Notes under the pieces: generated by a model
What the model was told of the DNA's origin: nothing
The model's database searches: none
What the model saw: the letters and a program-made list of their open reading frames with translations, nothing else
NCBI RefSeq assembly: GCF_023823685.1
Contig: NZ_JAMXBF010000013.1
Coordinates: forward strand, 186,001-250,000
Reading direction: 5' to 3'
DNA length: 64,000 nt
Source: Pseudomonas subflava
Lineage (GTDB): Bacteria > Pseudomonadota > Gammaproteobacteria > Pseudomonadales > Pseudomonadaceae
Shown: piece after piece, positions 16,902 to 24,520 of the stretch
Layout of the letters: each line of letters starts with the position of its first letter
Numbering within the stretch: position 1 is the stretch's first letter
Translations under genes and position numbers: made by a program

Positions 16902-17263
16902 CGATGACCTCGAAAAGCGCCGGGAAGCCCCGGCAGAACTGGCCGCAGGGTAGCACAGGGCGGCACCGGACAGGCTGCCGTACCGCCCCGCGTTTTCTCG
17001 ACTAGAGTGTCAGGAGTCTCGGAACACCGAGGCGGCATGAGGTTCCTCGTCGTCCATGCCCGCAAGCTGTCAGCGACCGGATGTTCGTCTGCGCACCATG
17101 CTCGCCGGAAATGTTTCCGGCCTCCGGGGGAAGTCAACCGCCGCATCACCATCGGCCCCGTCCTCCGCATCCTCCCGCTGTCAGCCGCTGTGCTCCATCC
17201 CGTTTCAAGCAAGGCCGCAATTCCTACAAGAACCCGAGCCAACGCGAAATGCAGGAGAGGACC
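16902..17263. other. 362-base divergent gap between mpl and the ethanolamine-type permease gene
   Basis: No convincing gene is seen. An 86-codon frame at 17007-17267 has no recognisable product or strong ribosome site. The only clear structure is the 16-base palindrome at 17105-17120, about 145 bases before the permease start. A GG-N10-GC match at 16941-16954 is too weak to call a sigma54 promoter. Confidence 0.5.
17105..17120. promoter_or_regulatory. Palindrome CCGGAAATGTTTCCGG, candidate operator
   Basis: Seven-base arms CCGGAAA/TTTCCGG around TG, 144 bases upstream of the permease ATG in the only regulatory-sized gap of this cluster. The protein that might bind is unknown. Confidence 0.35.
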
Positions 17264-18751
17264 ATGAAGCAGCAATCGGGAGTCAGCTACACGACGGTCG
17301 ATCAGACCTACTTCGAGAAACGCGGCCTGCGCCGCTACGCCGGCGTCTGGTCGCTGTGGGCGCTGGGCGTCGGCGCGGTGATCTCCGGCCACTTCTCCGG
17401 CTGGAACTTCGGCCTGGCCAACGGCTGGGGCAGCATGCTGATCGCCGCCATCATCATCGCCATCATGTACCTGGGTCTGACCTTCTCCCTGGCGGAGATG
17501 TCGCCAGCCCTGCCCCACACCGGCGGCGCCTATTCCTTCGCGCGCAGCGCCATGGGCCCCTGGGGTGGCTTCCTCACCGGCCTGGCGGAGAACGTGGAGT
17601 ACGTGCTCACCCCGGCGGTGATCGTGTTCTTCATCGGCAGCTACATGGGCAGCATCTTCGGCACGCCCAGCGAGTACCAGCCGCTGTGGTGGATCGGCTT
17701 CTACGTGGTGTTCATCTGGCTCAACGTCATCGGCGTGGAGCTGTCGTTCAAGGTCACCCTGGTGGTCACCCTGCTGGCCCTGTCGTGCCTGGTGGTGTTC
17801 TGGATTAGCGCCATCCCGCACATCGACTTCAATCGCTTCGCCATGAACGTCGGTCCGGGCGGCGTCGAGCTACCGGAAGGCAACGGCCCGTTCCTGCCCA
17901 ACGGCCTGCTCGGCGTGCTGGCGGCGATGCCGTTCGCGGTGTGGCTGTTCCTCGCCATCGAGCAGCTGCCGCTGGCGGCGGAAGAGTCGGTCGACCCGAA
18001 GCGCGACATGCCCAAGGGCATCATCCTCGGCATGTTCACCCTGATCCTCTCGGCCTTCATGATCCTCTGGCTGAACCCGGCGGTGACCGGTGTCGGCGCC
18101 CACGCGCTGGGCTCCTCCGGCGAGCCGCTGCTGGACGGCTTCAAGGCCATCTACGGTGACGACATCGCCAAGCTGCTGGCGCTGGTGGCGGTGCTCGGCC
18201 TGATCGCCAGCTTCCACACCATCATCTTCGCCATGGGCCGGCAGATCTACTCGCTGAGCCGCGCCGGCTACTTCCTGCCGCAACTGTCGATCACCCACGG
18301 CCAGCGCAAGACGCCCTATGTGGCCATGCTGATCGGCAGCCTGATGGCGCTGGCGGTGATGATGACCCTGTGGTTCCTCTTCGGTGAGGAAAAGGGCGGC
18401 GCGGTGATCGGCGGCACCCTGCTCAACATGGCGGTGTTCGGCGCCATGTTCTCCTACTTCATGCAGGCCCTGTCGTTCATTTTGCTGCGGCGCAAGATGC
18501 CGGACATCGAGCGCCCCTACCGCAGCCCGCTGGGCGTGCCGGGCGCGGTGCTGACCATGCTGATCGCCGCCGTGACGCTGTACTTCCAGCTCACTGGCGA
18601 TCCGGCCTACACCCTCGGCGTGTTCTGGGTGGCGGTGTGGTTCGGCATCGGCATCACCTACTTCGCCATCGTCGGCCGTCATCGCCTGATCCTCTCGCCA
18701 GAAGAGGAATTTGCCATGGAGCGGCGCGAACAGAACAAGACCCACAGCTGA
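17264..18751 (+). CDS. Ethanolamine-type permease (APC superfamily)
   Basis: Encodes a 495-residue amino acid-polyamine-organocation transporter with about 12 membrane segments. It reads as the ethanolamine permease family (EutP/Eat of pseudomonads): YFEKRGLRRYAGVWSLWALGVGAVISGHFSGWNFGLANGWG at the N-terminus, then SPALPHTGGAYSFARSAMGPWGGF. GGAGAGG just before the ATG at 17264 supports this start; the open frame upstream is not coding. It heads a four-gene cluster with a gamma-glutamyl ligase and two dehydrogenases, which suggests uptake of ethanolamine or a similar amino alcohol as nitrogen or carbon source. The exact substrate is inferred. Confidence 0.88.
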   Translation: MKQQSGVSYTTVDQTYFEKRGLRRYAGVWSLWALGVGAVISGHFSGWNFGLANGWGSMLIAAIIIAIMYLGLTFSLAEMSPALPHTGGAYSFARSAMGPWGGFLTGLAENVEYVLTPAVIVFFIGSYMGSIFGTPSEYQPLWWIGFYVVFIWLNVIGVELSFKVTLVVTLLALSCLVVFWISAIPHIDFNRFAMNVGPGGVELPEGNGPFLPNGLLGVLAAMPFAVWLFLAIEQLPLAAEESVDPKRDMPKGIILGMFTLILSAFMILWLNPAVTGVGAHALGSSGEPLLDGFKAIYGDDIAKLLALVAVLGLIASFHTIIFAMGRQIYSLSRAGYFLPQLSITHGQRKTPYVAMLIGSLMALAVMMTLWFLFGEEKGGAVIGGTLLNMAVFGAMFSYFMQALSFILLRRKMPDIERPYRSPLGVPGAVLTMLIAAVTLYFQLTGDPAYTLGVFWVAVWFGIGITYFAIVGRHRLILSPEEEFAMERREQNKTHS

Positions 18752-18803
18752 TGAGTCCCGGCCGCGCCCGCGGGTGCGGTCGACCCTTTGCGGAGACCAA
18801 CGG

Positions 18804-20171
18804 ATGACTGCCCACCTCACCCTGGCCGGCCTGCGCGAACTCGCCGTGGCCGGCAAGATCGACACCGTTCTGGCCTGCATGGTCGACATGCAGGGCCGCC
18901 TGATCGGCAAACGCTTCCAGGTCGAGTTCTTCCTCGACAGCGCCTATGAGGAAACCCACGGCTGCGACTACCTGCTGGCCGACGACATCGACATGGAGCC
19001 GGTGCCCGGCTACGCCGCCGCCAGCTGGAAGCAGGGCTACGGCGACTTCGTGTTCAAGCCCGACCTCTCCACCATGCGCGTGGTGCCCTGGCTGGAAGGC
19101 ACGGCCCTGGTGCTGTGCGACGTGCAGGACCATCACCACCACGACCTGCCGCACAGCCCGCGCGGCATCCTCAAGCGGCAGATCGCCCGCCTCACCGAGC
19201 GCGGCTACAAGGGCATGTTCGCCTCGGAGCTGGAGTTCTACCTGTTCGACCAGAGCTACGAGAGCATCCACACCGGGCGCTATCAGAACCCGAAGACGGC
19301 CAATTACTACATCGAGGACTACAGCATCCTGCAGACCATCCGCGAGGAGCCGGTGATGCGCGCCATCCGCAAGCACCTGCAGGCCGCCGGCATCCCGGTG
19401 GAGAACTCCAAGGGCGAGTGGGGGCCGGGCCAGGAAGAGATCAACGTGCGCTACGCCGAGGCGCTGGTGATGGCCGACCGGCACAGCATCATCAAGCACG
19501 CCTGCAAGGAGATCGCCCTGCTGCAGGGCAAGGCCGTCACTTTCATGGCCAAGTGGAACTACGACCTGGCGGGCTCGAGCAGCCATATCCACAACTCGCT
19601 GTTCAGCCTCGACGGCGAGCAGGCGCTGTTCCATGACCCGGCCGGCGAATACGGCATGTCCAAGCTGATGCGCCAGTGGGTGGCCGGCCAGCTCAAGTAC
19701 GCCAGCGACATCACCTATTTCCTCGCCCCCTACGTCAACTCCTACAAGCGCTTCCAGGCCGGCACCTTCGCCCCGACCCGCGCGGTGTGGAGCTGCGACA
19801 ACCGCACCGCTGGCTTCCGCCTGTGCGGCGCGGACAGCAAGGGCATCCGCATCGAGTGCCGCATCGGTGGCGCCGACCTCAATCCCTACCTGGCCTATGC
19901 CGCGCTGATCGCCGCCGGCCTGGCCGGTATCGACGAACAGCTGGAGCTCCCGGCGCCCTTCTCCGGCGACGCCTACGAGAACGACGAACTGCCGGAAGTG
20001 GCCAAGACCCTGCGCGGCGCCACCGACGCGCTGGACCGCTCGGAACTGCTGCGCCAGGCCCTGGGCGAGGAGGTGGTCGAACACTACCTGCACACCGCGC
20101 GCTGGGAGCAGATGGAATACGACCGCCGGGTGACCGACTGGGAGCTGCGCCGCGGCTTCGAGCGTTACTAG
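18804..20171 (+). CDS. Glutamine synthetase-like gamma-glutamylamide ligase
   Basis: Encodes a 455-residue glutamine-synthetase-fold ligase, not a housekeeping GlnA. The catalytic frame is present: SELEFYLFD metal-binding glutamates, GPGQEEINV, NSYKRF, and RIECRIGGADLNPYLAYAALIAAGL. The ammonium/glutamate loop diverges: where GlnA has a GDNGSGMHCHQS-type sequence, this has AGSSSHIHNS. The tyrosine adenylylation segment of GlnA (NLYDLPPEE) is absent. This is typical of GlnA-like enzymes that glutamylate amines (PuuA, IpuC and GlnA4 types). With the permease and dehydrogenases it probably makes gamma-glutamyl-ethanolamide; that substrate is inference. CGGAGACC precedes the ATG. Confidence 0.87.
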   Translation: MTAHLTLAGLRELAVAGKIDTVLACMVDMQGRLIGKRFQVEFFLDSAYEETHGCDYLLADDIDMEPVPGYAAASWKQGYGDFVFKPDLSTMRVVPWLEGTALVLCDVQDHHHHDLPHSPRGILKRQIARLTERGYKGMFASELEFYLFDQSYESIHTGRYQNPKTANYYIEDYSILQTIREEPVMRAIRKHLQAAGIPVENSKGEWGPGQEEINVRYAEALVMADRHSIIKHACKEIALLQGKAVTFMAKWNYDLAGSSSHIHNSLFSLDGEQALFHDPAGEYGMSKLMRQWVAGQLKYASDITYFLAPYVNSYKRFQAGTFAPTRAVWSCDNRTAGFRLCGADSKGIRIECRIGGADLNPYLAYAALIAAGLAGIDEQLELPAPFSGDAYENDELPEVAKTLRGATDALDRSELLRQALGEEVVEHYLHTARWEQMEYDRRVTDWELRRGFERY

Positions 20172-20179
20172 GAAAACTT

Positions 20180-20253
20180 CGTAGGGTGGAAAACCGCATG
20201 GCGTTTTCCACCGGCAGCCATGGTGGAAAAGCCTTCGGCGTATTCCACCCTAC
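20180..20253. repeat. Composite GTAGGGTGGA repeat, second copy, inside the amino-alcohol cluster
   Basis: Outer arms GTAGGGTGGA (20181-20190) and TTCCACCCTAC (20243-20253) enclose a hairpin GGTGGAAAAC/GTTTTCCACC (20185-20212) and a second one starting GGTGGAAAA and ending TATTCCACC (20222-20249, one mismatch). It begins 9 bases after the ligase stop codon and leaves 18 bases before the dehydrogenase start, where AAGGAAG provides the ribosome site. Confidence 0.85.
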
Positions 20254-20271
20254 TCGTACTAAGGAAGAGCG

Positions 20272-21660
20272 ATGAACCATATTCGCCTGATCTCGCCGGT
20301 GGACGGCAGCCTCTACGCCGAGCGCCCACTCATCGGCAGCAACCAGCTGGAACAGGTCCTGCGCCAGGCCGGCGAGGCCCAGCGCGCCTGGCGTGAGCTG
20401 CCCATCACGGAGCGCGCCGTCTATTGCCTGAAGGCGGTGGACGCCATGCTGGCGATGAAGGACGAAATCGTCCCCGAGCTGGCCTGGCAGATGGGCCGTC
20501 CGATCCGCTTCGGCGCCGGCGAGCTGCGCGGCTTCGAGGAGCGCGCGCGCCATATGATCGGCATCGCCGAGAGCGCTCTGGCCGACGTGGTGCCCGATCC
20601 CCAGGAAGGCTTCCGTCGCTTTATCCGCCGCGAGCCACTGGGCACCGTGCTGGTGGTGGCGCCGTGGAACTACCCCTACCTGACCGCGGTGAACGCGATC
20701 ATCCCGGCGCTGATGGCCGGCAACGCCGTGCTGCTCAAGCACGCCAGCCAGACCCTGCTGGTTGGCGAACGCTTCGCCGAGGCCTTCAGGCGCGCCGGCC
20801 TGCCGGCCGGGCTGTTCCACAACCTGGTGCTGGACCACGGCCAGACCGCCACCCTGATCGCCTCCGGCCAGGTGCAGCAGGTCAACTTCACCGGCTCGGT
20901 GGAAGGCGGCCGTCTGATGGAGAGCGCCGCCGCCGGCCACTTCATCGGCGTCGGCCTGGAGCTGGGTGGCAAGGACCCGGCCTACGTGCGTGGCGACGCC
21001 GACCTGGCGCATGCGGTGGAAAACCTGGTGGACGGCAGCTTCTTCAACTCCGGGCAGAGCTGCTGCGGCATCGAGCGCATCTATGTGGACAAGGCCCTGT
21101 ACCCGGCCTTCGTCGAGGGCTTCGTCGAGCTGACCAAACAGTACGCGCTGGGCAGCCCGCTGGACGAGGCCACCACCCTCGGCCCCCTGGTGCGCAGCAG
21201 CGCCGCCGAATTCGTCCGCGGGCAGATCGCCGAGGCCAAGGCCAAGGGCGCCAAGGCGCTGATCGATCCCGCCAGCTTCGCCAACGACGCACCCGGCACC
21301 GCCTACATGGCGCCGCAGATACTGACCGGGGTCAACCACGAAATGGCGGTGATGCGCGACGAGAGCTTCGGCCCGGTGGTCGGCATCATGCCGGTGGCCA
21401 GCGAGGCCGAGGCCATCGCCCTGATGAACGACAGCCCCTACGGCCTCAGCGCGGCCATCTGGACCGAGGACCTGGACGCCGCCGAGCGCATCGGCCAACA
21501 GCTGGAGACCGGCACTGTGTTCATGAACCGCTGCGACTACCTGGACCCGGCCCTGGCCTGGACCGGCGTCAAGCACACCGGACGCGGCGCCACCCTCTCG
21601 CGCCTGGGCTACGAGCACCTGACCCGGCCCAAGTCCTTCCACCTGCGCCACCAGCTCTGA
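20272..21660 (+). CDS. NAD(P)-dependent aldehyde dehydrogenase
   Basis: Encodes a 462-residue aldehyde dehydrogenase. The catalytic cysteine is Cys264 in NSGQSCCGIER and the general-base glutamate is Glu230 in LELGGKDP; the cofactor segment VVAPWNYPYLTAVNAIIPALMAGNAVLLKHASQT is intact. Length is slightly short but complete. In this cluster it would oxidise the aldehyde made by the iron alcohol dehydrogenase, for instance gamma-glutamyl-glycinaldehyde to gamma-glutamyl-glycine; that assignment rests on context only. Confidence 0.9.
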   Translation: MNHIRLISPVDGSLYAERPLIGSNQLEQVLRQAGEAQRAWRELPITERAVYCLKAVDAMLAMKDEIVPELAWQMGRPIRFGAGELRGFEERARHMIGIAESALADVVPDPQEGFRRFIRREPLGTVLVVAPWNYPYLTAVNAIIPALMAGNAVLLKHASQTLLVGERFAEAFRRAGLPAGLFHNLVLDHGQTATLIASGQVQQVNFTGSVEGGRLMESAAAGHFIGVGLELGGKDPAYVRGDADLAHAVENLVDGSFFNSGQSCCGIERIYVDKALYPAFVEGFVELTKQYALGSPLDEATTLGPLVRSSAAEFVRGQIAEAKAKGAKALIDPASFANDAPGTAYMAPQILTGVNHEMAVMRDESFGPVVGIMPVASEAEAIALMNDSPYGLSAAIWTEDLDAAERIGQQLETGTVFMNRCDYLDPALAWTGVKHTGRGATLSRLGYEHLTRPKSFHLRHQL

Positions 21661-21744
21661 CGCCAAGGAGGATACCGGCCCCCTTTTGGAGAAACGCGCT
21701 TCGCTCGCGAATCGCCACCCGCAAGGCTTCGCGAGAACACCCCC

Positions 21745-21796
21745 GTAGCCCGGATGCGATCCGGGATGGCACTGCCCCGGATTACATCCGGGCTAC
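21745..21796. repeat. GTAGCCCGGATG palindrome between aldehyde and alcohol dehydrogenase genes
   Basis: Arms GTAGCCCGGATG...ATCCGGG (from 21745) and CCCGGATT...CATCCGGGCTAC (to 21796) are inverted copies of one another with few mismatches. It is the same family as the palindrome after mpl. An additional inverted pair, CTCGCGAA (21704-21711) and TTCGCGAG (21728-21735), lies just before it. Confidence 0.8.
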
Positions 21797-21817
21797 CACC
21801 CAACAAGGAAGCCCGCC

Positions 21818-22978
21818 ATGAGCAAGACCGCCAACTGGAACTACCCGACCTCGGTGCGCTTCGGTGCCGGCCGCATCCAAGAGCTGCCGGAGCTGTGCAA
21901 GAGCATCGGCATGCTGCGCCCGCTGCTGGTCACCGACCGCGGCCTGGGCAGCGCACCGATCACTCTCGCCGCCGTCGACTCGCTCAAGGAAGCCGGCCTC
22001 GGCGCCGCGCTGTTCAGCGACCTCAAGCCCAACCCGGTGGAAGGCAACCTCGACGCCGGCCTGGCCGCCTACCGCGCCGGCAAGCACGATGGCGTGGTCG
22101 CCTTCGGCGGCGGCAGCGGCCTGGACATGGGCAAGCTGATCGCCTTCATGAGCGGCCAGGCGCGACCGGTGTGGGACTTCGAGGACATCGGCGACTGGTG
22201 GACCCGCGCCGATCCGCGCGGCATCGCCCCGATCATCGCCGTGCCAACCACCGCCGGCACCGGCTCGGAAGTCGGCCGCGCCGGCATTCTCACCGACGAG
22301 CGCACGCACACCAAACGCATCATCTTCCACCCGCAGATGATGCCGCGCATCGTCATCAGCGACCCGGCGCTGTCCGTCGGTATGCCGGCCTTCATCACCG
22401 CCGGTACCGGCATGGACGCCCTCTCCCACTGCCTGGAGGCTTACTGCGCGCCGGGTTTCCACCCGCTGGCCGACGGCATCGCGGTGGAGGGCATGCGCCT
22501 GGTCAAGGGCGCGCTGGTGCGCGCGGTCAAGCAGCCGGACGACCTCGACGCCCGCGCCGACATGCTCGCCGCCGCAGCCATGGGCGCCACCGCCTTCCAG
22601 AAGGGCCTCGGCGGCATGCACGCGCTGGCGCACCCGATCGGCGCGCTGTACGACACTCACCACGGCATGACCAACGCCACGCTGATGCCCTACGTGCTGA
22701 AGTTCAACCGCAGCGCCATCGAGGAGCGCATCACCCGCCTGGCGGCCTACCTGGGCCTGGCCAATCCCGGCTTCGACAGCTTCCTGGAAATGGTTTTGCA
22801 ACTGCGAGCCGAGGTCGGCGTGCCGCACAGCCTGGCCGAACTCGGGCTGGACGACGGCAAGACCGCACTGATCGCGCAGATGGCGGTGGCCGACCCTTCC
22901 GCCGGCGGCAACCCGCTGCCGCTGACCGAGGAGAAAGTCGGCCAACTGTTCACCAACGCCCTGCACGGCCGGCTCTGA
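21818..22978 (+). CDS. Iron-containing alcohol dehydrogenase
   Basis: Encodes a 386-residue group III (Fe-type) alcohol dehydrogenase. The metal ligands are visible: Asp200 and His204 in GMDALSHCLEAY, His268 in GGMHALAHP, and His282 in YDTHHGMTNA; the dinucleotide part has FGGGSGLDMGK. It has its own AAGGAAG about 8 bases before the ATG. It lies 157 bases after the aldehyde dehydrogenase, the gap being filled by palindromic repeats, so it is probably still in the same unit. Oxidation of the hydroxyl of a gamma-glutamylated amino alcohol is the likely role, by inference. Confidence 0.9.
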   Translation: MSKTANWNYPTSVRFGAGRIQELPELCKSIGMLRPLLVTDRGLGSAPITLAAVDSLKEAGLGAALFSDLKPNPVEGNLDAGLAAYRAGKHDGVVAFGGGSGLDMGKLIAFMSGQARPVWDFEDIGDWWTRADPRGIAPIIAVPTTAGTGSEVGRAGILTDERTHTKRIIFHPQMMPRIVISDPALSVGMPAFITAGTGMDALSHCLEAYCAPGFHPLADGIAVEGMRLVKGALVRAVKQPDDLDARADMLAAAAMGATAFQKGLGGMHALAHPIGALYDTHHGMTNATLMPYVLKFNRSAIEERITRLAAYLGLANPGFDSFLEMVLQLRAEVGVPHSLAELGLDDGKTALIAQMAVADPSAGGNPLPLTEEKVGQLFTNALHGRL

Positions 22979-23010
22979 GCCGCGCCGCGCGGCGACTCGC
23001 CGCCTGCGCT

Positions 23011-23035
23011 GCAATCAAACGTTTGCTTGGATTGC
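23011..23035. promoter_or_regulatory. Nested palindrome around CAAACGTTTG, LacI-family-like operator
   Basis: The perfect 10-base palindrome CAAACGTTTG (23016-23025) lies in an outer inverted pair GCAATC/GATTGC (23011-23035). The core AAACGTTT is the classic centre of LacI/PurR-type operators. It lies 88 bases upstream of the GNAT gene and 33 bases after the alcohol dehydrogenase stop. It could equally be a hairpin at the end of that mRNA. Confidence 0.35.
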
Positions 23036-23122
23036 GCTTTCCATCGGCATTGGGCAGCATCGGGATGACCCGGCACAGCATCTGCAGCGCCACCCTCACA
23101 CTTCAAGACGACGAGGCCCGCC

Positions 23123-23575
23123 ATGCGCATTGTCCAAGCCACGCTGGAGCACCTGGACCTGCTGACCCCGCTGTTCATCAAGTACCGTGAGTTCTATGGC
23201 GAGCTGCCGTTCCCGGACTCCTCGCGCAAGTTCCTCGAGACCCGCCTCAAGCGCAAGGAGTCGGTGATCTACCTGGCCCTGGCCGATGACGAGGACAAGC
23301 TGCTCGGCTACTGCCAGCTGTTTCCCAGCTACTCCTCGCTGTCGCTCAAGCGCGTGTGGATTCTCAACGACATCTTCGTCGCCGAGGACGCCCGCCGCAT
23401 GCTGGTCGCCGACCGCCTGCTGCAGACCGCCAAACAGATGGCCAGGGAAACCAACGCCGTGCGCATGCGCGTGGCCACCAGCGTGAGCAACGAGGTGGCG
23501 CAGAAGACCTACGAGTCCATCGGCTTCCGCGAAGACGCCCTGTTCAAGAACTACATCCTGGAGCTGGGCGACTGA
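23123..23575 (+). CDS. GNAT family N-acetyltransferase
   Basis: Encodes a 150-residue GNAT-fold acetyltransferase. Motif A is recognisable, although its usual acetyl-CoA loop (RxxGxG/A) is replaced by ARRMLVADRLLQTAKQMA after LNDIFVAEDA. The C-terminal NEVAQKTYESIGFREDALFKNYIL is typical. Substrate unknown. The replacement of the glycines in the loop is worth noting, but the fold signature is good. Confidence 0.85.
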   Translation: MRIVQATLEHLDLLTPLFIKYREFYGELPFPDSSRKFLETRLKRKESVIYLALADDEDKLLGYCQLFPSYSSLSLKRVWILNDIFVAEDARRMLVADRLLQTAKQMARETNAVRMRVATSVSNEVAQKTYESIGFREDALFKNYILELGD

Positions 23576-23624
23576 TAGCCGCGCGGGCGAGCCGCTGCTC
23601 GTCCGCATCGCCCGAGACATAGCC

Positions 23625-24443
23625 ATGTGGTCCTTCCGCGCCTGGCGCCGCCGGCGCATCCTGTCCCGCTCGCCTTACACCCCCGAGCATTGGCGCGAAA
23701 CACGCGCGCGCCTGCCGATCCTCGACGGCCTGAGCGAGGCCGAAACGCAGCGCCTGCTCCAGCGCGCCGTCCTGTTCCTTCATCGCAAGCGCCTAACCGC
23801 CCTGCCCGGCGTCGAGCTAGACGAGATCGACCGCCTGGCGCTGGCCGCCCAGGCCGAGTTGCCACTGCTGCACCTGGCCGACCTGGACTGGTATCAGGGC
23901 TTCCACGAGATCGTGCTGTACCCGGACGACTTCGTCAGCCCGCAACGCCACCGCGATGCCAGCGGCATCGAACACGAATGGGACGACGAGCGCAGCGGCG
24001 AGGCCTGGCATCAGGGCCCGGTGATCCTCGCCTGGCCCGGCGTGCAGGCCGGAGGTGGCTGGGACGCCTATAACCTGGTGATCCACGAGCTGTCGCACAA
24101 GCTCGACATGCTGGGTGGCGACGCCAACGGCCTGCCACCGCTGCACCGCGACATGCGCGTGCAGGACTGGGCCCAGGCCATGCAGACCGCCTACGACGGG
24201 ATGAACGTGGTGCTCGACGCCGATCCCGAGGCTGCAACCGCCATCGATCCCTACGCGGCGGAGAATCCCGCCGAGTTTTTCGCCGTCACCAGCGAATACT
24301 TCTTCACCGCGCCCGATCTGCTGCACGAGGCCTTCCCGGCCGTGTACACCCAGCTCGCCGCTTTCTACCGCCAGGACCCGCTCGCCCGCCTGCAGGCCCT
24401 GCAGCAAAGCCATCCGGATTACCGCGACACGACCAACGGATGA
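23625..24443 (+). CDS. mtfA: MtfA-like zinc peptidase (M90 family)
   Basis: Encodes a 272-residue soluble zinc metallopeptidase of the MtfA/YeeI family. The zinc-binding HELSH motif is at residues 154-158, with the third ligand in the downstream NPAEFFAVTSEYFF. In E. coli MtfA binds Mlc and so affects sugar uptake; no Mlc is seen here, so the target is open. Length matches the family. There is no strong ribosome site before the ATG at 23625, but the basic N-terminus MWSFRAWRRRRIL is normal for the family. Confidence 0.9.
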   Translation: MWSFRAWRRRRILSRSPYTPEHWRETRARLPILDGLSEAETQRLLQRAVLFLHRKRLTALPGVELDEIDRLALAAQAELPLLHLADLDWYQGFHEIVLYPDDFVSPQRHRDASGIEHEWDDERSGEAWHQGPVILAWPGVQAGGGWDAYNLVIHELSHKLDMLGGDANGLPPLHRDMRVQDWAQAMQTAYDGMNVVLDADPEAATAIDPYAAENPAEFFAVTSEYFFTAPDLLHEAFPAVYTQLAAFYRQDPLARLQALQQSHPDYRDTTNG

Positions 24444-24477
24444 ACAGGCAGTCGTAGTAACGCCACCGGAATGTGCC

Positions 24478-24483
24478 TATAAT
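24478..24483 (+). promoter_or_regulatory. TATAAT -10 element of the ppa promoter
   Basis: Perfect TATAAT 38 bases before the ppa start codon; no good -35 hexamer stands at 16-18 bases, so the promoter call rests on the -10 alone. Confidence 0.45.
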
Positions 24484-24520
24484 CCGCCCACTTTTTTTGG
24501 CCCACCCAAGGGAGTCGCCC

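Noticed and set aside
16940..16955. GG-N10-GC match, possible sigma54 promoter for the permease cluster
   Set aside because: Only the invariant dinucleotides and a few flanking bases match, and it is more than 300 bases from the permease start, next to the mpl start; such matches are frequent at this GC content.
17007..17267. 86-codon open frame before the permease gene
   Set aside because: Composition random, overlaps the permease start in another frame and has no ribosome site.
19879..21666. 595-codon open frame on the minus strand
   Set aside because: Shadow of the ligase and aldehyde dehydrogenase genes, with repeat DNA between; no protein motif.
22979..23122. Possible small RNA in the gap after the alcohol dehydrogenase gene
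   Set aside because: Only a palindrome is visible; no promoter plus terminator pair that would define an RNA gene.
23123..23575. Possible defect in the GNAT gene because the usual RxxGxG loop is missing
   Set aside because: The rest of the fold signature is intact and the frame is full length, so it is reported as a normal gene with a divergent loop rather than a pseudogene.
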